From positions 170,871-234,870 of the forward strand of contig RQTK01000521.1 of NCBI GenBank assembly GCA_003991915.1: 64,000 bases of DNA. Direction: 5' to 3'. The translations under genes were made by a program, and so were the position numbers. The notes under the pieces were generated by a model. It made no database searches. It saw only the letters and a list, made by a program, of their open reading frames with translations, and was not told the origin of the DNA. Each line of letters begins with the position of its first letter. Positions within the stretch are counted from its first letter, which is position 1. Below, piece after piece: positions 40,201 through 54,559 of the stretch. Source of the DNA: Elysia chlorotica (lineage: Eukaryota > Mollusca > Gastropoda > Plakobranchidae).

Positions 40201-43200
40201 ACAAAATAAATCCAATACATGTACATGTAATTTAATTAAATTCTTTCATCATAATGCTTTCACATAAAACATAAACCATGCTTCTACTTTCCATCCTATC
40301 TCTACATTTATAATAATTATGATCTATTATGATAAATGACCCATTTAGTATTGTCATAATTTAAATATATATCACTGATACATTAGGAGCTGAAAAAAAT
40401 TAATTTACTCTCAGGAATGGACTTTTTTGAACAAATAATTAAGCTAAACAAACAAAGCAAAATGAAGGCATATTAATCGTTTGAATCATTGTAAGTGGCT
40501 TTTTACCTAAGAATCTTCGGATAGCTAATAGAGATTGTTAGCATTATGAGAACACAGGGTAAAAACGGGTGTAAAGTAATGAGAAGCATCATTATAAAAT
40601 ATAAAACTGATTTTCCTCTTACTTGGAAAAACTCTCTAGGTGAGCTTTTCTGGCCATCCTGACTAAAATAAGATGCAGTTTTCCAAAAGCGAATGCGAGT
40701 TGTTTCCAGCAACTTCTGCTCCTCAACTAGGACCTCCATGGCTAAAAAAATTGAAAGGCATAATGTTTATTTCAAAAGTTGTAAGCGTTAAACTAATGCA
40801 TTTTATACATTTTGTTTTTTCCATGACAATTAAATTTGTTTCATCTTGTGATCTTCTCTGACACCAAAATGCAATTTATAATTTGATGGTAAATTTTGCT
40901 TTCCATTATGTTTGAAAATGTTCACTACTGTGGATACAACAAGCAGTCTGTGCTGTGTTGAAAAACATCTCCATCCAGTGTTTAAGTCATATCTTTATCG
41001 AGTCTCACAACATGGGATTCTTTCATTCATGACTTTACGTAAAAGACTTCTTCTAAACATCTACTCGTAAAATTGTTTACCAATCTCTCAAATATACCTG
41101 ATGTCATGAAGTTTTCACTCGTAACTCTCAATGCAATTGTTACAGTGTTGCCCTCTTTCACAGACAAAGCCTCCAGCTGAAAAGAGTACAGAATTAAAAT
41201 AAAGATGACTGCAGTTGACTTGTTTTCTCTGTGATTTTAAATACTCAAAAAGGTTTTATCACCATGGTTGACTACATAACATATAATTTCTAGACATTTA
41301 ACAAATAACGACTTTTCATTCTCAGGCAATTTGAGACCTGGGGTAACTAAAGGATTAGATTAAATAATTTTCGTTAACACACCCTTATTAAATACAATCT
41401 AACTTCAGTTAACAATGTCGACTTAAGTCAAATTATAGACCATATCGAAGAATTATCTCTGGATAACCACAGATCAAAGCGTTTTGTGAAGTGAAACCTT
41501 TGATTTTATCTATAATCTTAAAAAGTCCTTGGACAATCGGCAGCACAATGTGTTGGTTTCACAATGATACTGTTAGATTTTTATTTGTAAATATTCTGCT
41601 ATATTCAGTTTGGATATGTACAACTACAACAGAATAAAATATAACTTTTACAATACAACTTTTTGAATTAGAAATGAAAAATTTGAGCGATCAATATTAT
41701 TATTACTTTTTCTCGAACATAAGACAGTTCTTCTTTGAGTTCCTTTAGAGCACGTTGAATATCTTCAAATGATACCTGAAAGATGATGACCAAAGTAGAA
41801 AAATTACATTGTTTGATTATTAAAACCTTAGTATAAGTTTTTGTTATAAGGCTAAGGACAGCAAACTTAAAACATGAGCGCTTCATACTTAACAATGCCT
41901 TTTAAAAATAGGATTAAACTTAAGTGTTTTTCGTTCTCAGTTTTGTTATCTTTTTGTTTGGTGAACGACATAGGCATATCTTTTACCATCATCAACATTT
42001 TTAGGTTAAAATTTTTCAAAGCTCTTAATAGTATTATCTACCATGTGCTTGATTACATTTTCGATCTTACTCTCTTTCCCAAAATGATAATTTTATCTCC
42101 ATTAAGTTATATAATACAGGAAGTATAGAAGATAATGATATGCCAAAGAGAGTGAATTTGAGATAAAAGGAAGTAGAGCTTGGTATTTCTATGCCTTCAT
42201 GATTGATATATGCCACAAGTTTTAATGCCCTTACTAACACAAAATCTCACCTGTGCCGCATGTCTCATGTTGGAGGGCTCTGGCAGTTGAAACCTTGTGG
42301 GACAGCTTACATCTACATCAGACTCGTACTTTAGGCAATACACCCTTAGAATCAGCTCCAGGAGATTACCTCTTTTCAGCTTTGATCCAACAAAAGAGCA
42401 ACAGTGTGTTTATTAAAAAAAAATCGTAATACAAGCCTGTAAGTCACTTAAAGGAAAATTATTTAAAGAAAATAGGGGCAATGAAAATATAAAATATAAA
42501 TCAATCTTTTACTTAAAAAATTGTATGGATACAAATCAAGCTCACTGCTCAATTTTTTCATAATTTCATAAGTTGCGTATATCCTCATAGGCCTACTAAC
42601 CTAAAAATATCTTAAGAAAGTGAATAAAATTATTAAACCACTACAATACAAAATAAAAACATACTTTTATGACTGCTGAAAATGTAAAACAATTAACTCT
42701 GCACCATAACTATTTGCGTGTAAATAGCATTATTTTTCCTATCCTTACCGTGTCTTGTATGTCTTTGAGCGAATTAAGAACCTCCACCCTAAAACCATCT
42801 GCTTGACCTTGATCTGTCCCAGCATTCATATGGTTTCCAACTGCCAGAACTGTCTCCAAGACGTTTTTCAAAGATAAACTGAAAGTCATTCAGTAAAGAA
42901 ACATTTCATTTTAAAGACGATTGCAAGAAATGAACAAAATATAAATAAGAAAAGGTTGATACGGAAAAAAATGTCATGAATTGGATTAAAAATACTGAAA
43001 TATTTGACATAAAAGACAGACATGTTTATATTTTTTAATAAAAAGTGGTAGGGCTTTGAAAAGCCATTTATAAAACAGATAATACTTCAAGTCAGATAGT
43101 AGAATGATCAAACTATGAGACACATTTTAGCTAGTTGGGTTATTGATTGAGCTTCAAAATACAGATTGGCTTATTTTGTGAAGTACAAAGAAGTTTAAAC

Positions 43201-45359
43201 GATCTGCCATCTCACTGTGTGGAAGAGTGGAAGTAGTACTGTATATTTAAAATTGCTTAAATAATGCAGATTGAAATACAATATTTTACCAAAGCTTACA
43301 AAAATAAATGTATGAAAACATAAATTTGAAAGATGAAAATTTTAGTATATGTATTTTAGACCCTTATTGACATCTTTTTTAAAATCACTAATGGCGTAGA
43401 TATACTTACTTTGTCATTATTTCTTCACAAGCTGTGTTGAGTTCTTTCAGCTGTTGGTCTGAAAAAATGTTAGACATTACGATGTTTTATTTTTCATATA
43501 TGGATCTCAAATCCGAAAATAGCACATAACATTTTAAACCATCTTCGATGCTAATGCAGTAGAATTCAGCTGAATTGTAATGCTCTTAAGCCAACAGATA
43601 AAGTTGCACTATGACTGAAAGTTTTATTTGAAATTTTCTCAGCTGTGATAAAACAAGCTGACAAAATTCATTACATTGCGATTGTGTAGTAATAGTACAG
43701 AAAAAAACCTAATATTCATTTGAAGAATGTTATCATTTTGGGCCCTTTCATTCCTCATCCAAATAATATTTTCACACATTCTTTTACCTTTAGTATTCTT
43801 TTACACAAATATAGATTTTTTAGAAAGCTCTTAAAAGTATGCTACTCAATTTGATTCACAATAGATCATAATAACCTAAACAGTTAATAGCAAATCCAAA
43901 CAAAAGAAAACAGTGGTGCAACGGAAGTCTAAAGTTTGTACAATTACTTTAAAAGGTAACCTGAAATAATATTTTCTGCGTTTTTTCGCTTCCTAATTCT
44001 TGATTGTGCTAAAATCAATATATGTAAGGGCCTCTTCTAGACAGACTCCTATACAAATACATTTTATTACTGGTTTGACATTCTTACCAATCTCAAAAAG
44101 GTTTATTTGCAGCTTATTCTTGAAACGAAGAAACTCGAGTCTCTCTCGAAAATGGTCGACTTTTGACAATTCATAGACCAGATACTCAGGAGCATCAAGC
44201 TGGCCTGCATGTGGATGAAGTTTCATTGTCAATTCTAGCAAACTGTACCTCACTTAGTAGGATGTGTCAAATTTGGGTCTATAGAATATTACGTTTGATC
44301 AAATTTAAAGTTATGAAAAATTACCATCCTTGTCTTTGTGAACTATAATTTAACAGCAACTGTAAACTCAAGGTAATCATTGCCAAAAAGTATGCTTCAA
44401 TACTAAAATGTCATAATGATATTAAAACAGAGTAATCTTTTTTTACAATCTGATCGTACAAAAGGTTTTTTTTTTTTTTTTTTTTTTTTTGCTTGCACAT
44501 TATCACAGATTAGAAAGTCTATGATACGGTTTGGCATACTGACATTTTTTGGTATGCCTCCTAGTGCAGTTTTACATTTTTTAAAATAAACGAACAGGTT
44601 AAAAATATACACAAGCACAAAACCCCCAATATACTATATTGTATTACTTCAAACAAAAATAGAATAGCAGAATCCATCATAAAATATTATTTAAAAAATC
44701 ATAAAAAGTTTAATATTTTCTTATACTTTATAGTGCAATTTTAATTACAAAACAAGAAACACTGTAACACTGACCAGTTAGACAAAAAACAACATTTTTC
44801 TAAATAATCCTTCATCCATTTCTTATAGAACAAAGTAAAGAAAAATATCCTTTACCGGCCCCTTTCCGCTTCACATGGTGAAGTATTTTGTCCAGCTCCC
44901 GCGCAGAGGTGAGAAGCTCTAGAAGTTCTGCAAAGCTGTCTGTGTGAAGGTCATTAGAATTCAGCGTCACAAATGCTTGAATCACATCTGGTAATGTGCA
45001 AGGCAGGGCTTTCAACTCCGACATAATTCTTTGTGATCGTTCACTTTCATATATGCTCACAAGCTGTGAATGTAATTCAAAAATAGTTTTCTTCATGGTT
45101 TCATTGAAAAAAAATTATATAAAAGGAGAGAGGGAGGTACTGAAAAATTAAGAAGTTGTGAAGTAAGGAATTTTTTATTGAACAAATTAATTTTTCAGTA
45201 CCTCTCTCCTTCTTTCCCTCCATACTCTCTCTTTCTCTCTCCTTTCATCTCTCTCCCTCCCTCTCCATTTCCCACTCTCCCTTTCCTTCTCCCTCCCTCT
45301 CCCTCCCTCCCTCCCTCCCTCTCCCTTTCCTTCTCCCTCCCTCTCCCTCCCCCCCCCCT

Positions 45360-45439
<80 letters not shown>

Positions 45440-48400
45440 CTCTCTCTCGTTCTCTCTCTCTCACACACACACACATTTACATTATCAAGAAAAAAAAATT
45501 TGTGATTTGGTAGTTTTTCCCAACCTGTGTCTTGGCTCTACCCCTTCTCAGACAGATGTCTTCATAAAGGTTAACATCACTGGATTGATCTGGTCCACCA
45601 GAAAACAATCTAGAAAGAGAAGAGAAGCAAGTGAGTGAGTTGTATTGATTTCTAGCTGCCAAATGTTTATGTATTTGTTTATATATAAAGTTTTGAATGA
45701 GTTCACCCTCCATTAAAATACTATTATACCAACTATCTATGAAATTATTTTTTTTATGTGTGTGTCCCGTTTTTACAAAAGAACAAAACTTTTACTTAAA
45801 AACCATGTTTGCACAATAATAAATCCTTACAATAGTGACCATGAAGTCTAAAAAAATAGAACGAATTCTGTACATAAATACAAATTTAATCTGTTATAAA
45901 AGATACCTCTCTAACTCCTCTGTGTCCAACAAGGGTTCTTTCATCCCATGCCACACTGTACTGACTGGCGTTTCTACACCTGTAAGATAAATAAACTCAT
46001 TACAGAAAGAATCTGGAAAAAATATTAATATTGCGCATTGCATTACAACTACAGTATTGAACACACACACATATTTTATTCCATTCTTTTTCACAAAGTA
46101 TTGGATAAGCTAGAGCGAAGGTCTTGGTTTTTTCTGGCAAATAGTTTTGTGAGGTAAGTTGCCATAACATTCCTCGCTGCTTTTAACTTTTGAAGTGACT
46201 CTTAAGCCTCTGCTACCCATTCTGTGAAGGGTCCTGTGTCCTTGGCTTGTTAAAAAAGTTGGGTCGTAGAAGAGTTGATACCAGATTTCTCAGAACTAAA
46301 CGTATTTTACAAAAGAACTAGACGATATGATGGAATAGAATTAAAATAAAGCCTTCAACTTCAGTAAAAAAGTAAACTTGTTGAATGAATGAGAGTCCAT
46401 AGCTATAGATGAAAGGAGAGTACTAGCGTGTGTAAAAAATCTAAAAGCCAAGAAATCAGCTGGTCCAGACAATGTCTTGAAAAAAAGTGCCATTTAATTG
46501 TGTGAAATCCTATGTATTATTTTTGACACTTCTCTTATTGAGTGTATTTTGCCTGGTATATGGAAAACAATAACTACTGATCCAGTTCCTAAGAAACCCA
46601 ATGTCATCTGTTTAAATGATCCTATTGCCCTCACATTATGTCTCATGAATTCTGTATTCTGTATTATGTATTTAAAAAATACTATCATCTTTTCCTGCAG
46701 TTTTTTTCATGTTGGAATAACTACTATCATACAATTTGTTTTTATACCTGAATCCATTTAACTCCCTATCTCTTAACATTTGCATTCTCCACATTCAAAT
46801 CATCACACTCCTCTTCCTACTTCTCTTACTTTCTTCAACCATCGTCTGTAGCTACCATAGTTACCGTCATCATCCAGGATAATCCGTGTCCAGAGCAGAG
46901 GTTGCATCTGCGCGGAGGTGTGGATGATGGGTTTGTTAGGGTACACTCGGGTACCCCTACTGGGCCGTGGAGGGAGGGGAGGAGGCACTGAACCCTGGCT
47001 GTTCTGGCTGTCGACATTTCCAGGTGCTCCCATAATGGCTGGAGTGGACAAGACTGCTCCACTGTCGCTTACAGCTGGAGGTAATCTGCTTTCAGACATA
47101 TCTTTGTCCTCTGTTAGAGAATGCGATTTGTTTATGTTATCATTCAGATTTTTTTCATCTACTATATTCTTCATGGTAAAAAATATACTTACAGTTCATA
47201 TCATTGCTCTAAGTACCAAGACAGTAATTGAAGTCTTGTCAACTGCAAAAATATTTGAGTTTTAAATATATTTTTTTCCATCCAGTAAAAAAATAAACAA
47301 ATTGAAAACCCTTGGCATTGAAATATTCAAAATTTCAATGCAGAACTCTTTTTATAAAAAAAAGAGGTAAACAATCACTTTCTACCCAGGTAGATATGGA
47401 TGGCTTCAAAACTAATGCAATTTTTTTGAGAGAGCGAAATCAAATATCATTTTACATTATGTTTACCTCTACAATTGCCTCTACAACCTCTTTGTATAAA
47501 CTTGCAGAAGCGCTTTGAACTAGCAAATAGGTCCCAAAAAAAAACACCACACAGTAATACTCATAAACTATTCTTAGATTAAAGACACTAAAGAACCATT
47601 CACAGTGGCATTTGATTGAGAGAGATTAAATTTGTTTCAAGCACATGTACATTCTAAATTATTCTAATCCATGACAAGAACATTAACATTTTCTATAAAA
47701 TCACCTAAGATATCCAGCAGTTTTCCTGGCAATGGTTTACTGGAACTGTTTTCCAGCATCTCAGCAATATTTCTCAGCTCATGCATCTTTGCCATCAGTT
47801 TGTTAACTCTTCCCTCGTAGGTCCTAAGTACACTCTGGTGCTCCTGTTTCATCCTGCGCATTTCCTCCAGGAGCTGCTTCTCATTATCTGAGTAGGAATT
47901 ATTACTGTCTATGACAACTCCGGCTTCTGAGGCCCATCTCCTGGCATTCTCAATTCCACCAACCACCTCACCTGAGCCGCTTACAAGGTTTGTGTCTTGC
48001 ATGTCATTACCACCAATGTCCTTGTGGAATCGTGTGCTGGAGGCTATTGGATCTGCAACATCGGGGTCTTCAAAGCCTTTTGCTCCCTCAATAATACCAA
48101 TGTTTTTATGTCCAATACTTTTCCCCCCTGAAGAAGGATCATGTCGTTTAGAACGGCTCGGAGAAGCATCTTTATTAAAAGCATAATGTTCCTCGCGATC
48201 ACGCCTCGGAGACATTGCATCTGGATATTTGGGTATTTCAGGAGGAGAGAGTGAGTGTGATTGATGGTGGCCATGGTGTTGATACTCTTGTGGTGAAACA
48301 TTACTGTCTTTGGTATATCTTTGGTGCCCATAAGGTTGGGTTTGATTATATTGGTGATGATGGTAGTCAGAAGTTTCTGCAGTACCTAAGGAAAATGACT

Positions 48401-51400
48401 GGTGGTTTGGTGGGACTGATGAACTATTTGCAGTGGAATCAGGGTGGCTTGACCCAATTCCAGATTCCAGGGTGGACGGTTGAGAATGATGTTGTTTGTG
48501 AGATTCTGGTGATGCAGAGTCAAAGTTCTTAGCATAGGTCTTTTGGTTGAAAATATTGGCAGTCACGTTTGAATCCATTGCCTCAAATTTCCTATAATCA
48601 CGAGGCTCGCTCCTTTTGTGAGCTTGAAAAGAAGCCTTCGCTGTTGCTGATTGGGAAATTGCTGGGTTAATGTTTGTGAGATTTTGGAACTCGTGGTGGT
48701 GATATTTTTGGTACTTATGATTCTGATGGGATTTTACTAAAGCAGATGATGGTGAAAAGCTTGATGCTTTGGACGGAGACAAAAAATGATCACCAGTATG
48801 TTGAGGTTCAGGCAGAGCTGAATTACTCACTGAGTTTGACTCTTTGAGTGGATGAGCTATCGCCTTTGATGATTCTACCTTGGAAGCTCTTGAGTCTTTA
48901 ACAGTTGAGCCAGTTGACACAATAATGTTATGCTTTGAGGACAAATGTTTTTGAGCAACGGGACTAGAAATCACAGGTTCACGGCTGTTAGAGACCTCCC
49001 ACTTTTTACGGTTGTATGTTTTTTGTGAGGGTTGCGCAGACTTGATGTCTCTCTTTGCTGCTTCTCCTACTGTTTTCGGTATAGAGTCTTTTTGGGCTTG
49101 TCCAGGTACTGTGGTGGGTGTATCTACAGATTTATGCGCAGAGCTCTGTTTCTTCAGCTCTAGTGTGCTGGTGTATGGTGTAGAGTCTGATCTGCCGACT
49201 CGACCACCTCCCAAGGCTTGAACCCTGGTTGAGTAAAATAGTGATTATTAGAGTCTATAATAATTTACAACATAATGAACTGAAGAGAGCAATTTTCCTC
49301 AAACTAACACTTTTTATACTGTCACTTAGTAAAAAGCCCAAAAGAAGGTAATAATTTAATATTATACAAAACATTTTTAGACACAGCCTTTGTGTATGTT
49401 GGTTTAGTGTGTAAATTGTCGTCACAATAACAGCTTAAGATTTTAATTTAAAGCTCTGAGATTTTTTTCAATTGAAAACAAATAGGCCTAAGGAAATACA
49501 TCGCTCCATTCGGATTGAAATAAAATCATACACTAATATTTTTTTTTAATTCGTCCCCAGATTATGATTAAGGAAAAGTATCAGGAGTTAACACACAGAT
49601 AGGTAAAACTAAATGTCATGTTCGACCATGGTTTTATTTAAATTGAAAGATTTGTGATACTTAAGTCTTCTAAAACGTTTTAGCTTCGGATTTTGTTAGG
49701 TAAAAGTGTAAGATATAGCAAAAACAGATGAAAACAAGGAGACAAACGTTCTAAAGTCCATTAATTCTTCTCTTTGAACATTTCAGTTACACTTAATGAT
49801 GTTTAGAATTTTTATTTCCTAACCTTTTTCACTCTTTATCTTTGTCTCAAAGCCAAATATTCAACATAACTTGAATCACATTGGTCTTTTCATAGGCAAA
49901 CACGGAGGGAATTTTCTTTTCTCTAAAACGAAATTTATTAATTAAGTGCTAGTCGGCGTAACACCCTAAGCGAACATTAAGTTTTTTATTCTAGAAATGA
50001 TAGACTTCATTCTCTGAATATTGTCCCTACAAAAAGACGCCGAAAGTTACTGGATACCTGCCATCGCAATGGGACATAACTACTTTAGCTACTTTTTTTT
50101 TCAAAGCTACAGCTTAAAGTAGCATTAATCCGAGCCTGAGACATCAACATTTCGTTTATGCCGGCATAATATCCAATACAGCATAACGTGCTTTTTTCAA
50201 CAAATATTGGCCTATGGGTTTTTAAAAAATGAACTTTGTTCGTACATATACTAGGTAACCCATATAAACGACAAAAAACCTGAATTTTTCCAAAAGTCAC
50301 TCACTTGTTATGATCAACGCCAAAATCTCTCTCCAGCTCCTGGAAGAAGGTATTGTAAGAGGTCACGATGTTGTAGGTCTCACTTCGGTTTAGGACTTTG
50401 GATTTGATGTCTTGGATTAACTGCCAATCCAAGTCTGGATCTCCTTGTTTCTGGTCGAACGCTTTGGCTTCCGAGCGTGAAGAAGGAAGAGCTGGGGTGC
50501 TGCAAATCAGACAGTAATATTTGATTAGTTTTCATACTCTGACAAAATACTGCAATGAGTCGAAATTCAAAGATCATAACTGTTGGATATTAGTCCCAAT
50601 AGTCCGCAATAAAGTTATATGGTGTACGCAAATGAGAGGATACTCGTTAGTGCCCTGGTAGCTCAACTGACAAAGCACGTTATAGACATGAAAGTCGATG
50701 CTTTGTTCTTTGTCTGCTTCATTTAATGGGAAATATCATCAAAGAAGATCTGCATTCTCGGATTGAAAGGTTTGAATGTCGCCGCCTCCAAAATGGTTTT
50801 CCAGTAAACTGAAAAGAGCAAGTTTTGCTGACAAAATATAGGTATTTCGAACTAAAAACAAAACACTATTCAGCATGTGTAATACCTTTTTTTAATGCAT
50901 TTTACATCTTTAAGCTTTTCTTCTACCAAACACTTTTTACTTTTTTTTCGTTTCTCATAGTTTTGAATCGTCTTTATTCTTCCTCGCACCATCTCTGTTC
51001 CCATCAGTCTTCTTTTTCAGTAACTGTACCTACCTGATACTGGACGTTACAGGCGCAGGCATGGTACGGCCAAGATGGCCGCCGTCAGTCCGCCTCTGGA
51101 GATCATCGTTGTCGTTCCACACGTAGAGATGGGCCGAATCCTCAAACTCGCTGGCGCCGAAGATGCTTCTGATGTGACCGTCCTTATACAGACTGCGGGC
51201 GAGCCTAGAGGCGGCCACTCTGGTAGGGAACTTTTCCGGGTGACTTTCCACTAGCAGGGATACCAGCACTGAGCCCTTAAATATGTTACGTTTCCGGCTT
51301 GGTGACCCTTTCTTCTTGTCCATCTGCAAATAAAGTAATCATTTTTTTTAAACAGACACATCGAAGCCTAATAAAATTATATTTTAAGTGAAACATAATA

Positions 51401-51561
51401 TTTAGTTCATTTCATTGCCCCTGGTTTTTTCTGTTATTGTGTTTCTGTTTCTTGTTTTCGAAGAATACCATAGTATGGAGGCGAGGGAACCCGCTGATGT
51501 CTGGATCTCGTACCTCCTGCTCGTCAGTAGTGACTGAGTTAACTGGCGCCCACGGAGACAT
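34201..51561 (-). CDS. DEP-FH2 formin with giant disordered tail, 17 exons, about 2646 aa
   Basis: Formins bind actin filament ends through FH2 and assemble linear actin. Exons: 51561-51514, 51323-51034, 50499-50305, 49224-47705, 47110-46865, 45979-45907, 45609-45525, 45063-44856, 44204-44088, 43458-43410, 42878-42749, 42379-42251, 41775-41707, 41176-41098, 40741-40623, 39509-39405, 38679-34201. All phases agree. Residues: DEP-like 31-85 (FKGSVLVSLL to HLYVW), Ser/His-rich disorder, coiled coil about 625-672, FH1 only PPPLPPRP at 727-734, FH2 about 745-1150 (LLWTRI, RSQRIMSEL, GNHMNAG 958-964, QADGF, QLPEP). FH2 looks closest to the FMN/Cappuccino group. The tail (1155-2646) is rich in Ser, His, Gln, Asn and has PPKPPRG-type SH3-ligand motifs. 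Least certain are the first exon and the acceptor at 38679. Confidence 0.88.
39719..40371. repeat. Recent tandem duplication in the last formin intron region
   Basis: Copy 1 39719-40040 and copy 2 40041-40371 are near identical over about 320 bp. Differences are confined to two short patches: about 25 bp near 39749/40071, and a 7-bp insertion near 40255. The array lies between exons 15 and 16. Confidence 0.92.
44467..44490. repeat. Poly-T tract in a formin intron
   Basis: About 24 T in a row (poly-A on the gene strand). It may be a decayed retroposon tail. No body was recognised beside it. Confidence 0.8.
45195..45475. repeat. CT/CCCT-rich microsatellite in a formin intron
   Basis: Pyrimidine-rich tract that moves from CCCT units to (CT)n and a short (CA)n. 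It lies between exons 7 and 8. Frames inside it are simple-sequence artefacts. Confidence 0.95.
46385..46690 (+). mobile_element. Decayed LINE reverse-transcriptase fragment in a formin intron
   Basis: Plus-strand frames give KAKKSAGPDNV and then, after a frameshift, FDTSLIECILPGIWKT, PVPKK and PIALTLCLMNSV. These are consecutive early reverse-transcriptase motifs of Jockey/CR1-like elements (K-x-x-G-P-D, G-x-x-P-x-x-W-K, V-P-x-x-K, P-I-x-L). Stops and a deletion make it dead. It lies antisense to the host gene. Confidence 0.75.
49540..49640. repeat. Dispersed repeat, copy 1
   Basis: AATTCGTCCCCAGATTATG through AAAGTATCAGGAGTTAAC to AATGTCATGTTCGA matches 56613-56710 with moderate divergence. 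Unknown family, inside a formin intron. Confidence 0.65.
50652..50720 (+). mobile_element. tRNA-like SINE head remnant
   Basis: Begins GCCCTGGTAGCTCAACTGAC, a good box A. The following 40 nt resemble an anticodon arm. Box B is not clear, so this is a decayed head of a family other than the main SINE. Confidence 0.35.
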
Positions 51562-53900
51562 AGTGTAAAACAAGCGTACGAGGCGTAGTGTTTTCGCTCA
51601 CTGATGCTGACTCGCGCATACCATGCACGACATATCAAAGTAATATAATTATTATATATACAACTACATGCACGTGTATTTACATAATGAAAACAAGAGT
51701 AAGCAATAGTCTGAGCGATCTAACATTTCTATTGTGTGTGGAATAAAAATTATCAAGTTATCTGACTCCCACCATTAATGGCAAGAAAAAATAGGATCTG
51801 TCTAGCTAATTAAAAAAAATAACTAGAGACACAATGGAATGTTGCAGGCTGTATAAAACATTAAAAACAAATATATCGGTATACTGGTGCACATGAACGA
51901 AAATATGATGGGAGAATAGCATTTTGGGAAAGAACATACATGAGTGCATAGTTGTGGATGGATTATTGAGCATATTTGTATGTTGTGCAATAGTATCATT
52001 ATTATAAAAAAAATAAAAAATAAACTTTATTTTCAAGAGGGTACCGAAGGTATGGTTAAACTCAGAATCTTGCACTGTTATTTTATGAATGCATGTACCT
52101 TGTACAGTGTTTTGTTACTTTGTATGAACTGGGTTGATAAAACCAACAACTTCACAAGTTTGCCACTCTAATATTTTTTACACATCTACTCAAGGCGTAC
52201 TTACATGTATCTTAACCGTGTTGTTTTTTTTTGTAAAGGACACCAAACAATGTTCGTTTATCGTTCATTCACGGAATCTTTGATAAAAGTGAATCAACCA
52301 AACTGGGGTCAATCGTATTCTCACTTTTTTACCTCGATGTTTTGCGTGTTACATGCATATACAGCCAGTCGAAGGTGGCAATGTCCAGATAATTTTATTT
52401 TCTTAATGTATAAAAGCCACGTGAAAAAATTCAAATTAGCTCATTACGATGGAATGGCGTTAACACAGTTGTTTTAGAACTAAATGGGAAATTGCCCCGT
52501 GAAAAACACGTGTGGACCTTCGCATGCGACGAATATTAAACTGTTTATCAAGCCAAGGTTTAACGCTGTGGGAGGTATGAAATCGTGACAAGCTTCCCTC
52601 TTTCAAACAAAATAATTTTGTCTGTCCTGACCTTGCCCTGGGAATTTATTTGTTTACATTGATTTTAGAAACACATCTACACCCACCACATGTACACACT
52701 CGTTGGAGTATCGAATACATATATATAAATAATTCCCTCTTTGAAAATGTCGCAGCTATGGAATTTGTTTCTCTTTTTCCTTTTTGTAATATCCACGTTT
52801 TTTTATTACTATACAAGTCATGCGTATCATGACATCTCAAAAGAAAAAGATAGATTTACGCTTGATTAATGGCAATTTCAAGGGGTACAATACAAGTGTA
52901 TGTTTATTTCTCATAATTTAGATACGACAGAGTATAAAAAAGGAAAGACACAAAGCCATTTAGTCGAGCCTTTATCCAGCCTTTGGAAGGGGACAAAAAC
53001 ATTTCAATGGCCATAATCCTGGTGTCGCTTGAACAAGCTAATAAAAAGATTAAAGACAAAATTATAATGTGATGAAGCTAACAGAGACAAGCCCTGGAAC
53101 CTGGATAAAAAGAAAACGCTGAATTTTGTAAATTCTTGATGGAACTTAATCTAGCAACGATAAACATAAAATATCGTGGACAGACATACCGAGATTCGCA
53201 TACAGACAATAACAAAGGTGGACATGCCGCGCTACAAAACGAGAAGTCTAAACAATGTTCAAAAAAAAAGGACGGTAAAGTTTATCACCTCGGCCCTTTC
53301 AGCCTCCCCCTACCCCGCCCCCCTTTATTCTTAACCTGTCCAGCATTGTTTCTCAAATTGTCTTCTCATATATCAAGACCCATAAACACAAAGCTTAACG
53401 TTTGCTCGTTTTCCTTTCTTTTCCCCACGAGATATAAATGTTATAATGAGGATTCAATCTGCTGTTTGTTTGTAAGCATTATGCACCCGTTCAGCATTCT
53501 ATTGATCTTAAAGCTTTTGGCATCTACAGGAGTAAACGTCGTCCAGTGTAAATAAAACGGTTGGCCTTATGCTTAAATATTATTTCACTACAACATAAGA
53601 TCAAAGACGAGAGCAAATAACTTAAGAGTGTCACTCGATTACCCAACGCACTTTTCCAAATCTAAAGCCGCTGCAAATAGGCATGTAATGTATTACTCGT
53701 GCAGCGTATTTCTTTTTTAATGGAAAATTCAATTTAGGGGAGGTTTCTTCTTTCCAGCAGTTGATAAGCGAATTCACGATGGCAGTAACATTCTACGGTG
53801 TGCGTTTATGTACTTGAATCATTGAAGATATCCAAGGCTGGCCTTGTAAATACAATTATAAGCTCTTTCCACAATGGTTTTCATTGGTTTCCACAATGGT
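51562..53900. other. Upstream of the formin gene and intergenic, nothing recognised
   Basis: The formin promoter should lie just right of 51561. No TATA box or CpG-dense island is obvious. The rest has no supported gene. Confidence 0.45.
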
Positions 53901-54117
53901 TTTCAATGGTCCATAATTCATAAATGTATTTGGAACTCCATGCTTCAAGTTCGATCCCACACGATGAAAAACTTATAAAAGTATATACAATACGTAAGAC
54001 ATACGCCTACATAAATGGATATATTTTACAAAAGAGTATTATACTACAAGCAATTATTTTTTCAATTTCAGATACCAATGTAGTTTTCTGTACCAGCACC
54101 ACTATCACCACCACCAG

Positions 54118-54559
<442 letters not shown>

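Noticed and set aside
51402..51638. 78-aa minus-strand ORF upstream of the formin
   Set aside because: Another frame of the same region gives a short first exon (51561-51514) that splices in phase to the DEP exon.
53136..53555. 139-aa plus ORF
   Set aside because: Composition and lack of any domain or exon borders suggest chance. A Pro-rich patch is simple sequence.
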